In this document: positions 50,732 to 61,652 of the stretch, one piece after another | Position numbering within the stretch: the stretch's first letter is position 1 | How the letters are laid out: every line of letters begins with the position of its first letter | Assembly (NCBI GenBank): GCA_002049455.2 | Contig: KV918773.1 | Span: 434,001 to 498,000 of the forward strand | Length of the DNA: 64,000 nt | Source: Porphyra umbilicalis | Lineage: Eukaryota; Rhodophyta; Bangiophyceae; Bangiales; Bangiaceae | Direction of reading: 5' to 3' | Position numbers and translations under genes: made by a program | The notes under the pieces: generated by a model | What the model was told of the DNA's origin: nothing | Database searches by the model: none | What the model saw: only the letters and a program-made list of their open reading frames with translations

Positions 50732-53700
50732 AACGGGTTCTGTGCTCTGATTGGTCCATCGCGGTTTCACGGGGTTAAATGAGTGACGAGTGGCACTTCA
50801 TATTGGCCTCAGATTGTCCGATTTATCATACTTTTGTTTCGACAGCTACCCACGGATGAAATATGGTACCTCTTGGAACTGGGCGGCTGCCTGTCAGCTC
50901 GGCCCAATGGTCCCGATCGTTGAAGCGTGTCACGTATCAATCATGCGGTGGCGCGTGGCCGAACGGTGTTTCGGGCCCATCAGACACGCGGCGCGTTGAC
51001 ACTGACACTGGGAAAACAAGAGGATCGGCGCTGATGAGGGGGCACACGAGGCGGGGCTGCGCCGAGCGGCCCCGCGTCAGGCCCTCTTCAGGAAGCGACG
51101 CGGCTGCTCATGCCGCCACGCGTGCCCGCGTGGCGGCCGTGGCCAGCGCCGGTGCGTGTCCTCCCCCGCCCTCCCGCACCGCACGGCAGTGGCCGTGGCC
51201 CACGACAGTGCCCACGGCCGCCCTGACCACCGCCGGCACAGCACCAGCGACCCCCGCACGCCGACGGTCGCCGCCCCCACCCCACCCACCGCAACCCCGG
51301 CCGTCCTGGCCGCCCCCACCGCCGTCGGCCGCGCCCCCCCCGGCTGCCACCGCCCTCGCGGCTGCCGGTCGCCGCCGGCCCCGCCGCCCCCGAGACCGCC
51401 GCCCGCCTCTCCACCGCCGACGTCGGCCTCCGCCCCCCGCTCTCCCGCCGCCGTCCGCGGCCGGCACCACCGCAGCCCTCACCGCCGCCACCGCCAGGCG
51501 CCGGCCGCCCCTCCCCCGCCGTTCCCACCGCCGTCGGCCGCCACTGCCGGTGTCCGCCGCCGCCGCCTCAGGTGACCCGGCTGCCGTCGCCGTTATCGGC
51601 CGCCCCCGCCTCCTCTGCCCATGCCGCCTACTGTCGCCGCTCCTCCCGCCGACGGCGTCCCTGCCCCCGCCACTGTCGGCCGCCGGCGCCGTCTGCCGCT
51701 GGCCCGCCGCCCCGGTCCCCGCCGTTAACAATGGCCGCCCCCGCTGTCGCCGCCCCCCGCTACCGCCGCCGACCGCCGCCGCCCCCGTCCTGACCGTCGC
51801 CGCTCGCCCCCCCCGCCGCCACCTCCGACAGCCGGCCCCGCCGTCCCCGCCCCCAGCGCAATCGCGTCCGACCGCTACCCCCGCCGTCGCCGCTTCCCCT
51901 CGCCGCCGTCGTCCGCAGCCGCCACCGCCGCCGCCCTCACCGCCGCCGCCGCCAGCCACCGCCCGCCCCACCCTCGCCGCCCCCGTCACCGTCGGCCACC
52001 ACCGCGGGTATCTGCGGCCGCCGCCCCCGCTAAACCCGATGCCGCCGCCATCGTCGGCCGCCGCCGCCTCCCTTGCCCATTCCGCCTGCTGCCGCCGCCC
52101 CTCCCGCCGCCACCGTCCCCTCCCCCGCCGCTATCGACCGCCGGCGCCGCCGCGATCGGCGCCGGCGTCTTCAGCTGGCCCGCCCACTGCCGCCCCCACT
52201 GCCGCCCCCACCGCTGCCCCCGCCGTCGCTGCATCCCCTGCCGCCGCCGACCACCGCCGCCGCCGCCCTCGCCGACCACCGCTTCGGCCGACCGCCTTCC
52301 GCGCCACCGCCGCAGTGCCCGCGGTCGGCGACGGCCGCCCTCACCATCGCCGCGCCCGCCGCCGCCCCCGCCGCCGCCGACCGCCGACTCCTCCGTCCCG
52401 ACCGTCGCCGCTCGCCCTCCCCGCCGCCGGCTCCGACTTCTGCCCCCGCTGTCGCCGCCCACCCCGCCGCCGCCGACTTCCGCCGCCACCACTCTCGCCG
52501 ACCGTTGGCCCAGTCGACCACCAACTTCTTCCCCGCCCCCGTCCCCGTCGTCGCCGTCCGACCCAGGCGCCGTCGTTGCCGTCCGCCTCCGCTGGCTGCA
52601 GCCGCCGACCGATGCACGCTCCGCAGCCGCTCTCGCCGCCGACCCGGCCGATCGCCCTCCCCTCCCACGCCCCCTGCCGTGCCACGGACAACGACCGCCA
52701 CCGCCACAGCCGCTGCCGATCGCCGGCTCCCGCCCCGCACCCGCCGACTACCGCGGCCCCCGCCGCCATTGGCGCTTTTGACCGCCGACCACGCCCGCGC
52801 CCTCGCAGCCGCCGAGGCCGATCGCGGCCCCCGCCCTCCCCACCACCGCCACCGCCATCGCTGAGAGCCGCCGCTGCTTCCCCCGCGCCCCCGCCACCGC
52901 CACCGGCGTCGGCTGGTCCCACCACCGCCGCCGTCGCCGCCGACGGCGGACACCACCGCCACCTCCGCCACGGCGGCCCCCGCCCCCCCAGCCGCCGCTG
53001 CCCGAACTGCCGTCGCCTGCCGCCGCCCCACCGCCGCCCAGGCCGTCGCCGCCGCGCCCGCCACCGCTGACAGCCGCCCCCGCCGTCGCTGCCCCAGCCG
53101 ACAGAAGCCCGCGACGACGCCCTTGTTCACGCCAGCGCCGTCCGCGCCCCACGTCGCCACCGTCAGCCGCCCCTGCCGTCGCCGCCCCCCCCGCCGACGC
53201 TTACTGCCGCCGACGCCGTCGCCGCCCCCACCGCCACTGCGTACCGCCACCCTTGTCGCCGCCGCCGCCACCGGAGGCAGCCGCCCCCGCCCCTGCGGCC
53301 TCGGCCGCCGTCGCCGGCCACCACCCTCGCCGCCACAGCCCTTGACGTCGCCCGCCGCCGCCCTTGCCGGCTTCGCCGACTCCACCTTGTGCCGCACCCC
53401 CCCCCCTTCTCCCACCGCCTCCATCCCAGCCGCCACCAGCAACCGCCGCAGCTCACCACGCCAGCCCACCGCCATCGGCCGGCGCCCCCCAAGCCGCCGC
53501 CGCCGCTGTCGCCCCACGACCCGCCGCCGCCTCCGCCGCCGTTTTCCGCCACCCCGCCCGCCGCCAACGGCACGCCCGCCAGGTTAGGCCGCCGCCCTCG
53601 CCGCAGGGGCCCTCTCCACCCCAGCCGCCGTCGGCCGCGGCGCCCGCCGCCGCCCTCACCGTCGCCTGTTTCCCGCGGCCCCACAGCTCCCGCCGCCGTC

Positions 53701-56047
53701 CTCCGCAGGCCTATCACCCCCGCTACCGTCCCTCGCAACCGCCTTCGCCGCAGAGGGTGCCCGCGCTGCGCCCCCCGCTGCCGTGGCCCGCCGCACCCAC
53801 TATCGTCACCGACCTGTCCCACCAAACCCGCCGCCAGCGCCGCCGTCCGCGGCCGGCCCCGCCCTCCCCACGGCATCCCCATCCAGTCTCCGACTTTGTG
53901 AGGTGGCTGCCGCGGTAGCTTCTTCGGAGTCAACGTACGGTGGCAGCCTCCCCGCAATTATTGTATTTTTGAAAATCTCACCACACAGCTCGAGCCTGTG
54001 CGGTGGAGTTGCTCGCTTGAGAACTTCTTCCGATACAAACAATAATAATTGCGCCAGAACAGCTGCCTTGGCCAATGACATGGCCGGAATCCAGCAGAGG
54101 ACCACTCAAACAATGTTCTGCTCTGGGCGTTTTGCTATCAAGGTCTGCAAATCTTCATGCAACAGCAATTCTCCACACAGCAAGTGCGCTACAGCGAGAG
54201 TTGTACCACAGAGGACACAAGGCCGGCGGCGACCGAGGAACGCGTGCTGGTGGCCGCCGAGAGCTGAAGTGGTAATGTCGCCAAGAGCAATCACGCCCGC
54301 GTGCCTCTGTGGTCGCGCCCGCTGGAGGTGGCCACCGCCCGGTGCTGTCCACCGTGCGCAGGGGTCCGCCGCCCCCTGTCTGGAGCTGTGGGCGGTACCC
54401 CGGCCTCCAGGTCGCTTCTGCGTTGCTTCTGCGAGGGTGAGAAACCTGGGGGGAGTGTCGCGCGGGCCGGGTCAGCGGGCGGCGCAGGCAGGGTGCGCGC
54501 ATCGCTGGCTGGCTAGCGCGTGTTGCTGCTGCAGCTTGGTGAGGGTGCTCGGGTGGACGTGGCGGCAGGGTTAAAAGGGTTCGGGGTGGGTCGGGGGTGG
54601 GGGGCTGGGTGTGGGCTAGTGGCGTTGTTGGAAGTGCGGCCGAGGTTGGGCTGGAGGGGGGACTGTGAATGCCGGTGTCAACGTTCATGCGTTGGCGAGC
54701 CAGTGCACGGCTGTGCAGTCAGCCTGCTCCCTGAGCTGTCAACGCTTCCACGATGACAACTGCCTCCAGTGCCCACAACAGTAGGGGGCAGCCACACAAG
54801 TGCACAAACACGCCCTCAAAAGTCCCTGGCTGTGGGTCACTGGCCTCTATTGACCCTTTCTGGCCGAACCTTGGCCTTTTCGGGGCAGCACGGCCCTGAG
54901 AGCGGGCGTGCCAGCTCCTTTGAAACCGCCCCAGTCCGCAAACGGTGGGATGCACACAGTAGAGGGGGGCACGTAGACAGCTCTTGGGCCACTCCTTTGC
55001 GCAAATGGGCAGGCCACGATAGCTGCACGTGACCGTTTGATCGGCATGACTCAGCCTCGAAGTCCTTGCACAACCTGACGGGGTGCGACCGCAACACACG
55101 TCACGCACTCGTGCGAATTCAATCCATATTGGTACCGAATGGCCTCCACGTGTCTCGCTAGATTGACTTGATTTGGGCGGTTTTGGCTCCGTTCACAAGC
55201 TTTCCGTGACATCTTCGGCACGTATTCGACGGACGTCTCTTCATTTCGATACTGGCGACGACGCTGATACGTGTCCTCCGTTGGCAACCACGCAGTGCGG
55301 CCAACAACGTCGAGGCCAACGGCGCTCAGATCTTTGAAAGGTAGCCCACTCTGTTTCACCCATTACATTGCCCATTGGCAACGCGTTGGCTCGTTGGCAA
55401 CTGACCACTCGCAGGGCCACACGTAGCGGTTTCATTTCACCTTTTCAGACCGTTGGCCCGACATTGGTGGGAATGCTCTAAGAGTCACGGTGCCCGTGAT
55501 GGGAAGGAGTCCCCCATTCCCGTCAAACGAGTGGGCGGTCGCCGCGTCTAAGGGCGCCACCTCCATCTCCGGGGAGAGTAGCGCTTCCCGTACTAGGGAG
55601 ACACACGACCCCGTGTCGACTATGAAGCGGAGGGCTAGTTCACGCCCCGCAACCAGCCAGACGCGACTGGCCACCTGGTAGTTGGACCCCGTCAGGATGG
55701 CCACCACATTCTGGCCGCTTACCCCCTTCGGGAGGGGTGCGTCCCGGGGGCGGATCCCCTTGGGTCGGGATAGGATGCGTAATGGCATCTTAGCCACGTC
55801 CCAGGTTGGGTCCACCGGTTGCCGCGGAGAGGGCCCAACACCGGTGGTTACTCACTTCCCTCCTTGGACTCAGAGGTGGTGGTGGGTCCGCACTCGGGCT
55901 CGGTCTGCGGTTCCCCCTTCTCAACCGTCGTCGACTCCTCGCCGCTTGAGCTGAAGTCCTCGTGGGGAGTGGCAACGGCTACTCGCCGGCCCGCTCGCGG
56001 GGTATCGCGGGAGCCCGAGGACGTCCCAAAAGGGGACCACCGACTGG

Positions 56048-57766
56048 CTATGGCCAATCGGGGCACACCTCGGCCCAATGGCCCACCTTGCCACACTGCC
56101 AGCAAGGGTACTCTTCCGACCGGGATTTGGGTCGAGAAGGCCCATCCCTCGGTCGGGAGCGGTAGCACGGGCTGTCGCTGCCCCCGGGAGTCGAGCCGCC
56201 CGGAGTCTTGGGTCGGGACCCATCGTACCGGGGGCCCGGAGTGGGGGCACCCACGGACCCGACGGTCCGGACAGGGGCGTCCCGCGGTTGATAACCCCGC
56301 GTCCCCCCAGTGATCCGGGGAAGGGCGGCCGCACGAGCTTGCCGCCAGAGACGGGCCTCCTCCGCGAGCGCTTCTCGCTCCTTGGTCCGCTCCTTGTGCT
56401 GCTCAAGTCGTAGCCAGCGGTGTTCGTCGCCCTTAGTCTGGGCGACGCGAGCCAGCTTCGCCATAGTTATGCCGGGGGTGTTGCGCTCGCGCACAGTGGC
56501 GCGCCCCGCGCGGTGGACACCTTCCACGAAGCGCCCCTTGAGGGCGCCCTCGCCGTACATGAACCCGCACTCGGTGTTGAGGCGGCGGAGGCGCTCGGCG
56601 AAGGACAACTCGTCCTCGTCGTCCCGTTGGACCGCGACGTTCAGGGTCTCGACTAGAGTAGCCACCGAGGCCTCGTCGACGTGACGCCGAGTCATCCAGT
56701 TGATGAGCTCCAAGTATGAAGTGACTTCGCCGGGGTTACCCGCCCGGCGAGTTGGCATAACCATCATCACCTCTGACTTGAGAGGTTCCTTCGTAAAGTC
56801 TTGAAGGATGTAGAAGGCTTCGCCTTCGGAGATGTTGTTGTCGTCACAGGCCTTGGCAAACTTGCGCGAGAACTGGAAGACCTTGGCCGGGGGGGAACCA
56901 TCCCACTCGTCGTTCACCCCGAAGGACTGAGCCACCTTTTTCTTGCGCCGGGCCAGAGTACGGGCCTGGCGCCGCGTGTAGGCAACCGACTTGTTGTATA
57001 GCGCGTAGGTCTCACAATCGAACATCACCCGGTAGTACGGGTGGTTCACCACAATCTTGGGCGGCACGACCCGAGTTGGGGGTGTCGGGGTGGTTTGAGT
57101 AGGCCACCCCCCAGCCTCTGGACCGGTCGCGGAGGAGAGCTGCGTCGGGAACCCCGGGTCAAAACCCCGGGATAACTCTCGCGCCGCTCCCCCGCCTTGC
57201 TCACCCTCCGCCGAGTCAGGAGTCGGTTGGGCCCTCGGGTCAATACCCCGAGTGCCCTCCCTCACCGTCGACGGCGGGGGGGTAGCACGGAACGCACCAA
57301 GTAGGGCCGCAACAGCTGACTCGTCCTCCGAGCGGGAGACGTCAGTGGTCGACCACGACGACGAGTTGTCGCGTCGGCGCCGACGAGCAGAGCGTCGGGC
57401 TCGGCCCCGCCGCTCAGCGGGCCTGGGCGTAGAGCCCCTCAACATCGTAACTATCGATCGGGTAACTTCGGACCGAACGACCTCGGGCACGGCGTCTCGC
57501 CACTTGAGACCCTGGCCATCCCTGGCACCCCGTGAGCCTGGGAGAGCACGACTAGAGCTCCCGCCTGGAGGCTCCCGTGCCGATCCTGGCATCGCCCCCC
57601 CCTCCCAAGCACCGAGAGGGGATCTCCCACCGGGCCCGAGGGCCGGGGGACCGATACCGTGGGTCCCGGCGCCGTGCTCAAGCGCCGGGGCACCCTTGGC
57701 ACTCCGTGAACCTGAGGCAGCACGACTAGAGCTCCCACCCACAGGTTCCCGTGCCGGTGGCGGCAC
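56048..57766 (-). CDS. gag of Ty3 element 2
   Basis: A 572-codon frame. Gly/Ser/Arg-rich N-terminus with tandem GGSSSRA motifs, basic RRGRARRSARRRRRDNSSSW, then a capsid-like helical region (EGEAFYILQDFTKEPLKSEV, VDEASVATLVETLNVAVQRD, FAERLRRLNTECGFMYGEGA) and one CCHC knuckle, CWQCGKVGHWAEVC, near the end. Same order as gag of element 1, but clearly a different family member. Confidence 0.82.
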   Translation of the reverse strand: MPPPAREPVGGSSSRAASGSRSAKGAPALEHGAGTHGIGPPALGPGGRSPLGAWEGGAMPGSAREPPGGSSSRALPGSRGARDGQGLKWRDAVPEVVRSEVTRSIVTMLRGSTPRPAERRGRARRSARRRRRDNSSSWSTTDVSRSEDESAVAALLGAFRATPPPSTVREGTRGIDPRAQPTPDSAEGEQGGGAARELSRGFDPGFPTQLSSATGPEAGGWPTQTTPTPPTRVVPPKIVVNHPYYRVMFDCETYALYNKSVAYTRRQARTLARRKKKVAQSFGVNDEWDGSPPAKVFQFSRKFAKACDDNNISEGEAFYILQDFTKEPLKSEVMMVMPTRRAGNPGEVTSYLELINWMTRRHVDEASVATLVETLNVAVQRDDEDELSFAERLRRLNTECGFMYGEGALKGRFVEGVHRAGRATVRERNTPGITMAKLARVAQTKGDEHRWLRLEQHKERTKEREALAEEARLWRQARAAALPRITGGTRGYQPRDAPVRTVGSVGAPTPGPRYDGSRPKTPGGSTPGGSDSPCYRSRPRDGPSRPKSRSEEYPCWQCGKVGHWAEVCPDWP

Positions 57767-58240
57767 AGACCCACCGCCTCACGTGGTAACGTCGGGCAGC
57801 TGTCCTACGCCGAAATGAGTGCCAGCACCCGACAGGACCGCCTCGTGGTGAGTACTACCCGAGGGGGCGCCTGCCGGGGGGCGAGTCCCAGTCGGATCGA
57901 GGCCCGGGGGCAAGGGTTGGAACAAAGTCCGCGCCCCGCGGGCACCTGCATCCGTGGTGCCGGAACTGTTGTGGCGATCGTCAACCGACGATCCGCCTCC
58001 GGGGGGGGTAATCTCATCCGCCCCGGCACCAGGCACCTCGACACAAGGGGGGTCTCCATTCCCCCCCCCATCGGCCACCGACCCGGCCGGACTCAGCCAA
58101 ACCTGGCGTTGCGGGGCACCGCCCGCAGCGCTAGGCACCAAGGGGAGGAGGACCAACTAGGTTCCCCCCGAGGCGGGTTGGCGCACCGCCACCACCCCGA
58201 GGAAGGTTGAGTTGCCTTCCTCCCCTGCTGCTCCACCAAA
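57767..58240 (-). other. Leader of Ty3 element 2 with primer-binding site
   Basis: Between gag and the 5' LTR. TGGTGGAGCAGCAGGGG on the minus strand at 58222-58238, two bases from the LTR, is identical to the site in element 1. Frames that stay open here are GC artefacts or an N-terminal gag extension; I cannot tell. Confidence 0.6.
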
Positions 58241-58966
58241 TGTGCGACACGCTCAGCCCACCCCACCCAGTTGGGGGGAGGGCGAGCCAAACCGTGTCGC
58301 CTGGTAGTCCTGTCGGGGAATACCCGCCCCGGAAGGAAACCCCGAAGAGCACACACGCACGGCGTCGACCGGGGGAAGGCGCCCCGAGCGACAAACACGA
58401 GTTGTGTGACCGGAAGTTTACTTGCCCGCATCGAAGGCCTCGAGGCGACACTCACGCCTCACCCTCTTATCCCATCCGTTCCCCTCGGACCCTCGGAAAA
58501 CCCTCCTCAGACACCCTCAAAGGACCCTCGGAAAACCCTCCCCGGACTTCCTCAAAGGACCCTCGGAAAACCCTCCTCAGACACCCTCAAAGGACCCACG
58601 GAAAGCCCTTTCCTCAGGGCCCACTGGGCCCATAACCCGGAGGACGGCCGAAGCTTCGAATACCGCCTTGAGTAGAGGCGGGGGGAAGGGTGCTACGTGA
58701 CACCCTCGCGGCGCCCCGGAGTCAGGGGCACAAAGTAACATAAGTCGATAATCCAACTTGGGTTTACACAAAATGAGGCCCTCGAGTAGGGGCCCGCCCG
58801 AGGGGGTTACGAATCCCAGGGAAGTATTGGGATTGCGGTTGTTTTTGGTGAGCCAAGAGATGATCACAAGTGGGTCGCCAACGGAACAATTTGAAATATG
58901 CGTTAGTGGGGCATATTTCTGGGGAATCTGGATCCCGGAGTGTGGGGGCCATGTCACGGACCGTCA
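58241..58966 (-). repeat. 5' LTR of Ty3 element 2
   Basis: 726 bp, TGTG...GTCA, matches 39154-39880 with moderate divergence. Contains the same 35-36-bp tandem units at about 58490-58600. Confidence 0.88.
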
Positions 58967-60128
58967 CACGTGGCACAACGTGTAACGAATATGAGATGGG
59001 GCCGACGTTGTTGGGATTGCCCTCACAACGCCTGTGGCTGCGCGCCTATAATTGGTGTTGTGGGAGGGGGTGGCAGCAGCTTGGGGAAAGGAGGCGCGTT
59101 CAGGCGAGGAGCGACCGTTTGCTCGCGGTCGCCCCTGCTCGAGTCGGCCGCCAACGATCTCCTCCTCCTCAATCCCAGGAGATTCCGATTTGGGGATTCG
59201 TCCTCGAATCCAAACGACCCAAATCCATCGCTGGTACCGAAGAGGGCAGCGCATTGGAGAAAGAAGGCACGCAGGTCGGGGTCGATTTTCCACAGGGGAC
59301 CCACCATGAGCTGCTGAGACTTTTTTCTGGACGCGGAAAAACGGGTGTCGCGTGCGTCTGTGACTCGGCGCGGCCGTCACCATTGCCAAGACTGAAATCG
59401 TGTGGAGGTTTCGGTGGCGGTCGTGGCAGTCACTGAAAGGAAGGCGTTGAGAGAGAATCCCGATTCCGTCGGCACATGCCCGGTTCGCAAAACCTCTCAT
59501 TTCTTCTTTTTCCAGCCCTTCGGTCTTCCCGCGGCTGCAAGCCAATTGCGGGGATGACTTATTTGTCGGACGCCCGCACCCGCCTAGGGGGGGCTCTCGA
59601 TTGGCAGTGGAACGCGCTTGGCGCTCCTTCTTTCGCCGCCGATTCGGTCGGGTTGTGACCAGCTTATTTTGTGCAATAGGCACAGAAGCGTGTACGGGTC
59701 ACGAACCCATTGAGAGATATTGTTTAGCTGTGGTAGCGTTAAGATGGTCAGGTTTGGGCTTACTGGGTGAGTAAGAGCCACTGGTGATGATTCGATAGAA
59801 GGGGTGTGCTTACTTTACTTCTGACCTAAGGCATTGGTGGACTGGCCACGTTGGCAGCCCGTGAAGAACACCTGGGATCTGTCGCGTTTGGGGTGCGCGG
59901 TGCACCGCGAAGTTTTTGGCATCACAAAACCCCCGACTTTGGGTCTTGGAGCCATTTTCAGCTGGGCGCCCAGGGTTTTGCGGTGGTCCCGGAGGGCCGG
60001 CAATTTGGTGCGCCACGTGACGGACCCACGTCCCCTGGAGCAGGTGTCGGGGATCGCAAAGCGCAGCAGTGGAGCGGAGCCCGACCATCGCTCCTTGATA
60101 AGTTCGCGTTGGGATCCTCACTACAGGT
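58967..60128. other. No gene recognised between Ty3-2 and Helitron
   Basis: Frames are open on both strands (for example 59683-58964 minus), rich in Arg and Pro with no domain. The 5' end of the Helitron should lie in the right part, but no convincing TC terminus can be picked out by eye. Confidence 0.35.
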
Positions 60129-60440
60129 TTGAGTCACGCGTGGGGGTTCGCCATGGTGGTGGGGGATGGGGCCCGCATGACTGGCGGCTCCAGCGACGAC
60201 GAAATTCGGGTACGGCCATTACCATCACCCGGCCGCCCTGGTGCAACAGCAGCAGCGATGAGCGTTCCTGCTGATGAAGCCAGCGCGGCGGCCTATGCAC
60301 AACGACGCGCTCGGGGCCACGACCGGGACGTGCGAGACGGGGCAGTGCTCTCGCCAGATTCACGTTCGGCTCGAGGTTCGACCCGTGCGGAGTACAACAG
60401 GGCAAGACGCGGGACGGAAACTCCAGCGCACCGCGTCACA

Positions 60441-60923
60441 AGGCGCGCTGCCGATGCCGCACGCGCTGCGGAGAGCCGCGACGCCGAGACGCCAGCGCAG
60501 CGCGCCACACGCCGTGCAGCCGATGCCGCACGCACGGCGGTGGGCCGTGACGCAGTAACGCCGATTAAGCGCGCTCAGCGCCGAGCTCTCGAAGCCGCGC
60601 GCGCTACGGAGGGCTGCGACGTGAAAGCGCCGACGCAGCGCGCTCAGCGCCGCGCTGCCGATGCCGCGCGCGCTGCCGAAAGCCGCGACGCCGAGACGCC
60701 AGCGCAGCGCGCGCAGCGCCGCGCTTGTCTTGCTGCACTTGCTGAGGGGGGCCACGACGCCGAGACGCCAGCGCAGCGCGACATGTGGCGCGCTGCAGAT
60801 GCCGCACGCGCTGCCGAGGGCCGCAACGCCAAGACGCCAGCGCAGCGCGCCCTACGGCGCGCTGCCGATGCCGCACGCGCTGCGAAGGGCCGCGACGCGG
60901 AAACGCCAGCGCAGCGCGCTGAG
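60441..60923 (+). repeat. Seven 69-bp coding repeats (23 aa) in Helitron N-terminus
   Basis: Seven in-phase units of the type RRAADAARAAESRDAETPAQ plus three residues, preceded by a degenerate unit. The unit is amphipathic, alternating Ala-rich helix and a charged RDAETPAQR link. The repeat is exact in length, so it is coding-phase-preserving. Confidence 0.88.
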
Positions 60924-61652
60924 CGGCAGACTGATCTGGCAGAGCGAGCTCAGGCGCGTCGTGCTTGACACAGTCCTGCTGGAGAAGCGGATTTCTCGGA
61001 AGATGACGGCAACTACGAGGTATAAGGCCCGAAGCGGGTCTTGCCAGAGTTTGCGCTTGCCCAAGAGGCCTTCAGAGGCGAAGCACAGCACACTCCCTAG
61101 CTGTTCAGGCTCGGGCGGATGGACGATGCGTGCCCCAGCTGCAATGCACTTCACTGGCGAGAGGAGAGACCTTCTAGATCACCTAAGCGCTGCCCGTATT
61201 TGGCACCTGCTGCCATAACGGGCGGGTCCAGCTACCAGCTGTACCCGACCCACCCGAGCCGCTCAAGACCTTCCTCAAAGCCGAGTCGCCCCACGGTCGA
61301 CGCGTCGTCGGGCATCTTCGAACGCTGAACAATGCTCTGGCGCTGGCCGCCGTCAAGTCAAAGCCGCCGCCTTCGCTGCCTGGCGGCAGCGCTTTTCAGC
61401 TCAGCGTGCGGCTGAACGGACGGCTCACTTACGTGATTGGACATTTGCTTCCCGGCGTTGGGCAGCAGGCGTCCTTTTTGCAGGCGTACTGTACCGACTC
61501 GGAAGACAACGCACAGCGTCTAGCCGCGGTGTATGCTGTGTCGACATCCGACGGCGAGGGCGCCGCGGCCCCTTGTGGGGTAGTGCGCAGGGACGTGTTC
61601 GCTTTCGTCGCCAGAGCGGCGCCTCTTTGACGCTCTGCAGGATCTGTACAAA

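Larger units (their letters stand above)
50486..55478. mobile_element. PIF/Harbinger-type transposon without visible transposase, 5 kb
   Basis: Perfect 28-bp terminal inverted repeats starting GAGCATTCCCACCAATGTCG (50486-50513 and 55451-55478), flanked by TAA at 50483-50485 and 55479-55481. The 3-bp TAA duplication and GAGCATTCCCAC-type tip indicate PIF/Harbinger. The ends carry many CGTTGGC/GCCAACG motifs. From about 51.1 to 53.9 kb the inside is an extreme CCG/GCC-rich, low-complexity block that is open in several frames on both strands. No DDE transposase or Myb-like protein is recognised. A minus-strand frame near 55051-55359 (KACERSQNRPNQVNLARHVE) is the only non-repetitive candidate exon. 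Probably non-autonomous. Confidence 0.85.
46903..55815 (-). pseudogene. pol of Ty3 element 2, split by a DNA transposon
   Basis: Minus strand. Protease (FIVDTGSCVSLV) lies at about 55.6 kb, right of the PIF/Harbinger insertion. The rest lies left of it: reverse transcriptase at about 49.2-49.75 kb (SRAVERAQ-free core with TRLPFGLCNAPATFQRAI and VYLDDLIIFSANAE), RNase H at about 48.5-48.9 kb (IRCDHKALKWIL), integrase H2C2 near 48.1-48.2 kb (LAAHPGGTRMYQTLRDQYYW), core to about 47.6 kb (LSDNGPQLAAVLWQGVLKTL, YHPQTNGQVERFNKTF) and a chromodomain-like C-terminus at about 46.9-47.1 kb (AVIDRFVGQGYDDQERLMLK, VRWFGYGPREDSCHYVEDLP). It ends right after the chromodomain, without the long extension of element 1. 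Confidence 0.88.
39154..58966 (-). mobile_element. Ty3/gypsy chromovirus 2, split by two other elements
   Basis: LTRs at 39154-39880 and 58241-58966 enclose a minus-strand gag-pol. Inside it sit a complete copia element (40536-45909) and a PIF/Harbinger element (50486-55478). Subtracting these and their target duplications leaves about 9.4 kb, close to the size of Ty3 element 1. Same primer-binding site as element 1. The 5-bp flanks (GCCCT and CACGT) do not match, so the original target duplication has been lost or the ends come from a recombined pair. Besides the two insertions it has a few further breaks. It is older than both insertions. Confidence 0.9.

Noticed and set aside
50863-53070. 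735-codon Pro/Arg/Ser-rich frame inside the Harbinger element
   Set aside because: Translation of CCG/GCC repeats; equally long frames are open on the other strand and no domain is visible. Treated as low-complexity DNA.
58964-59683. 239-codon minus-strand frame
   Set aside because: Arg/Pro-rich with no family features; may be chance in GC-rich DNA.
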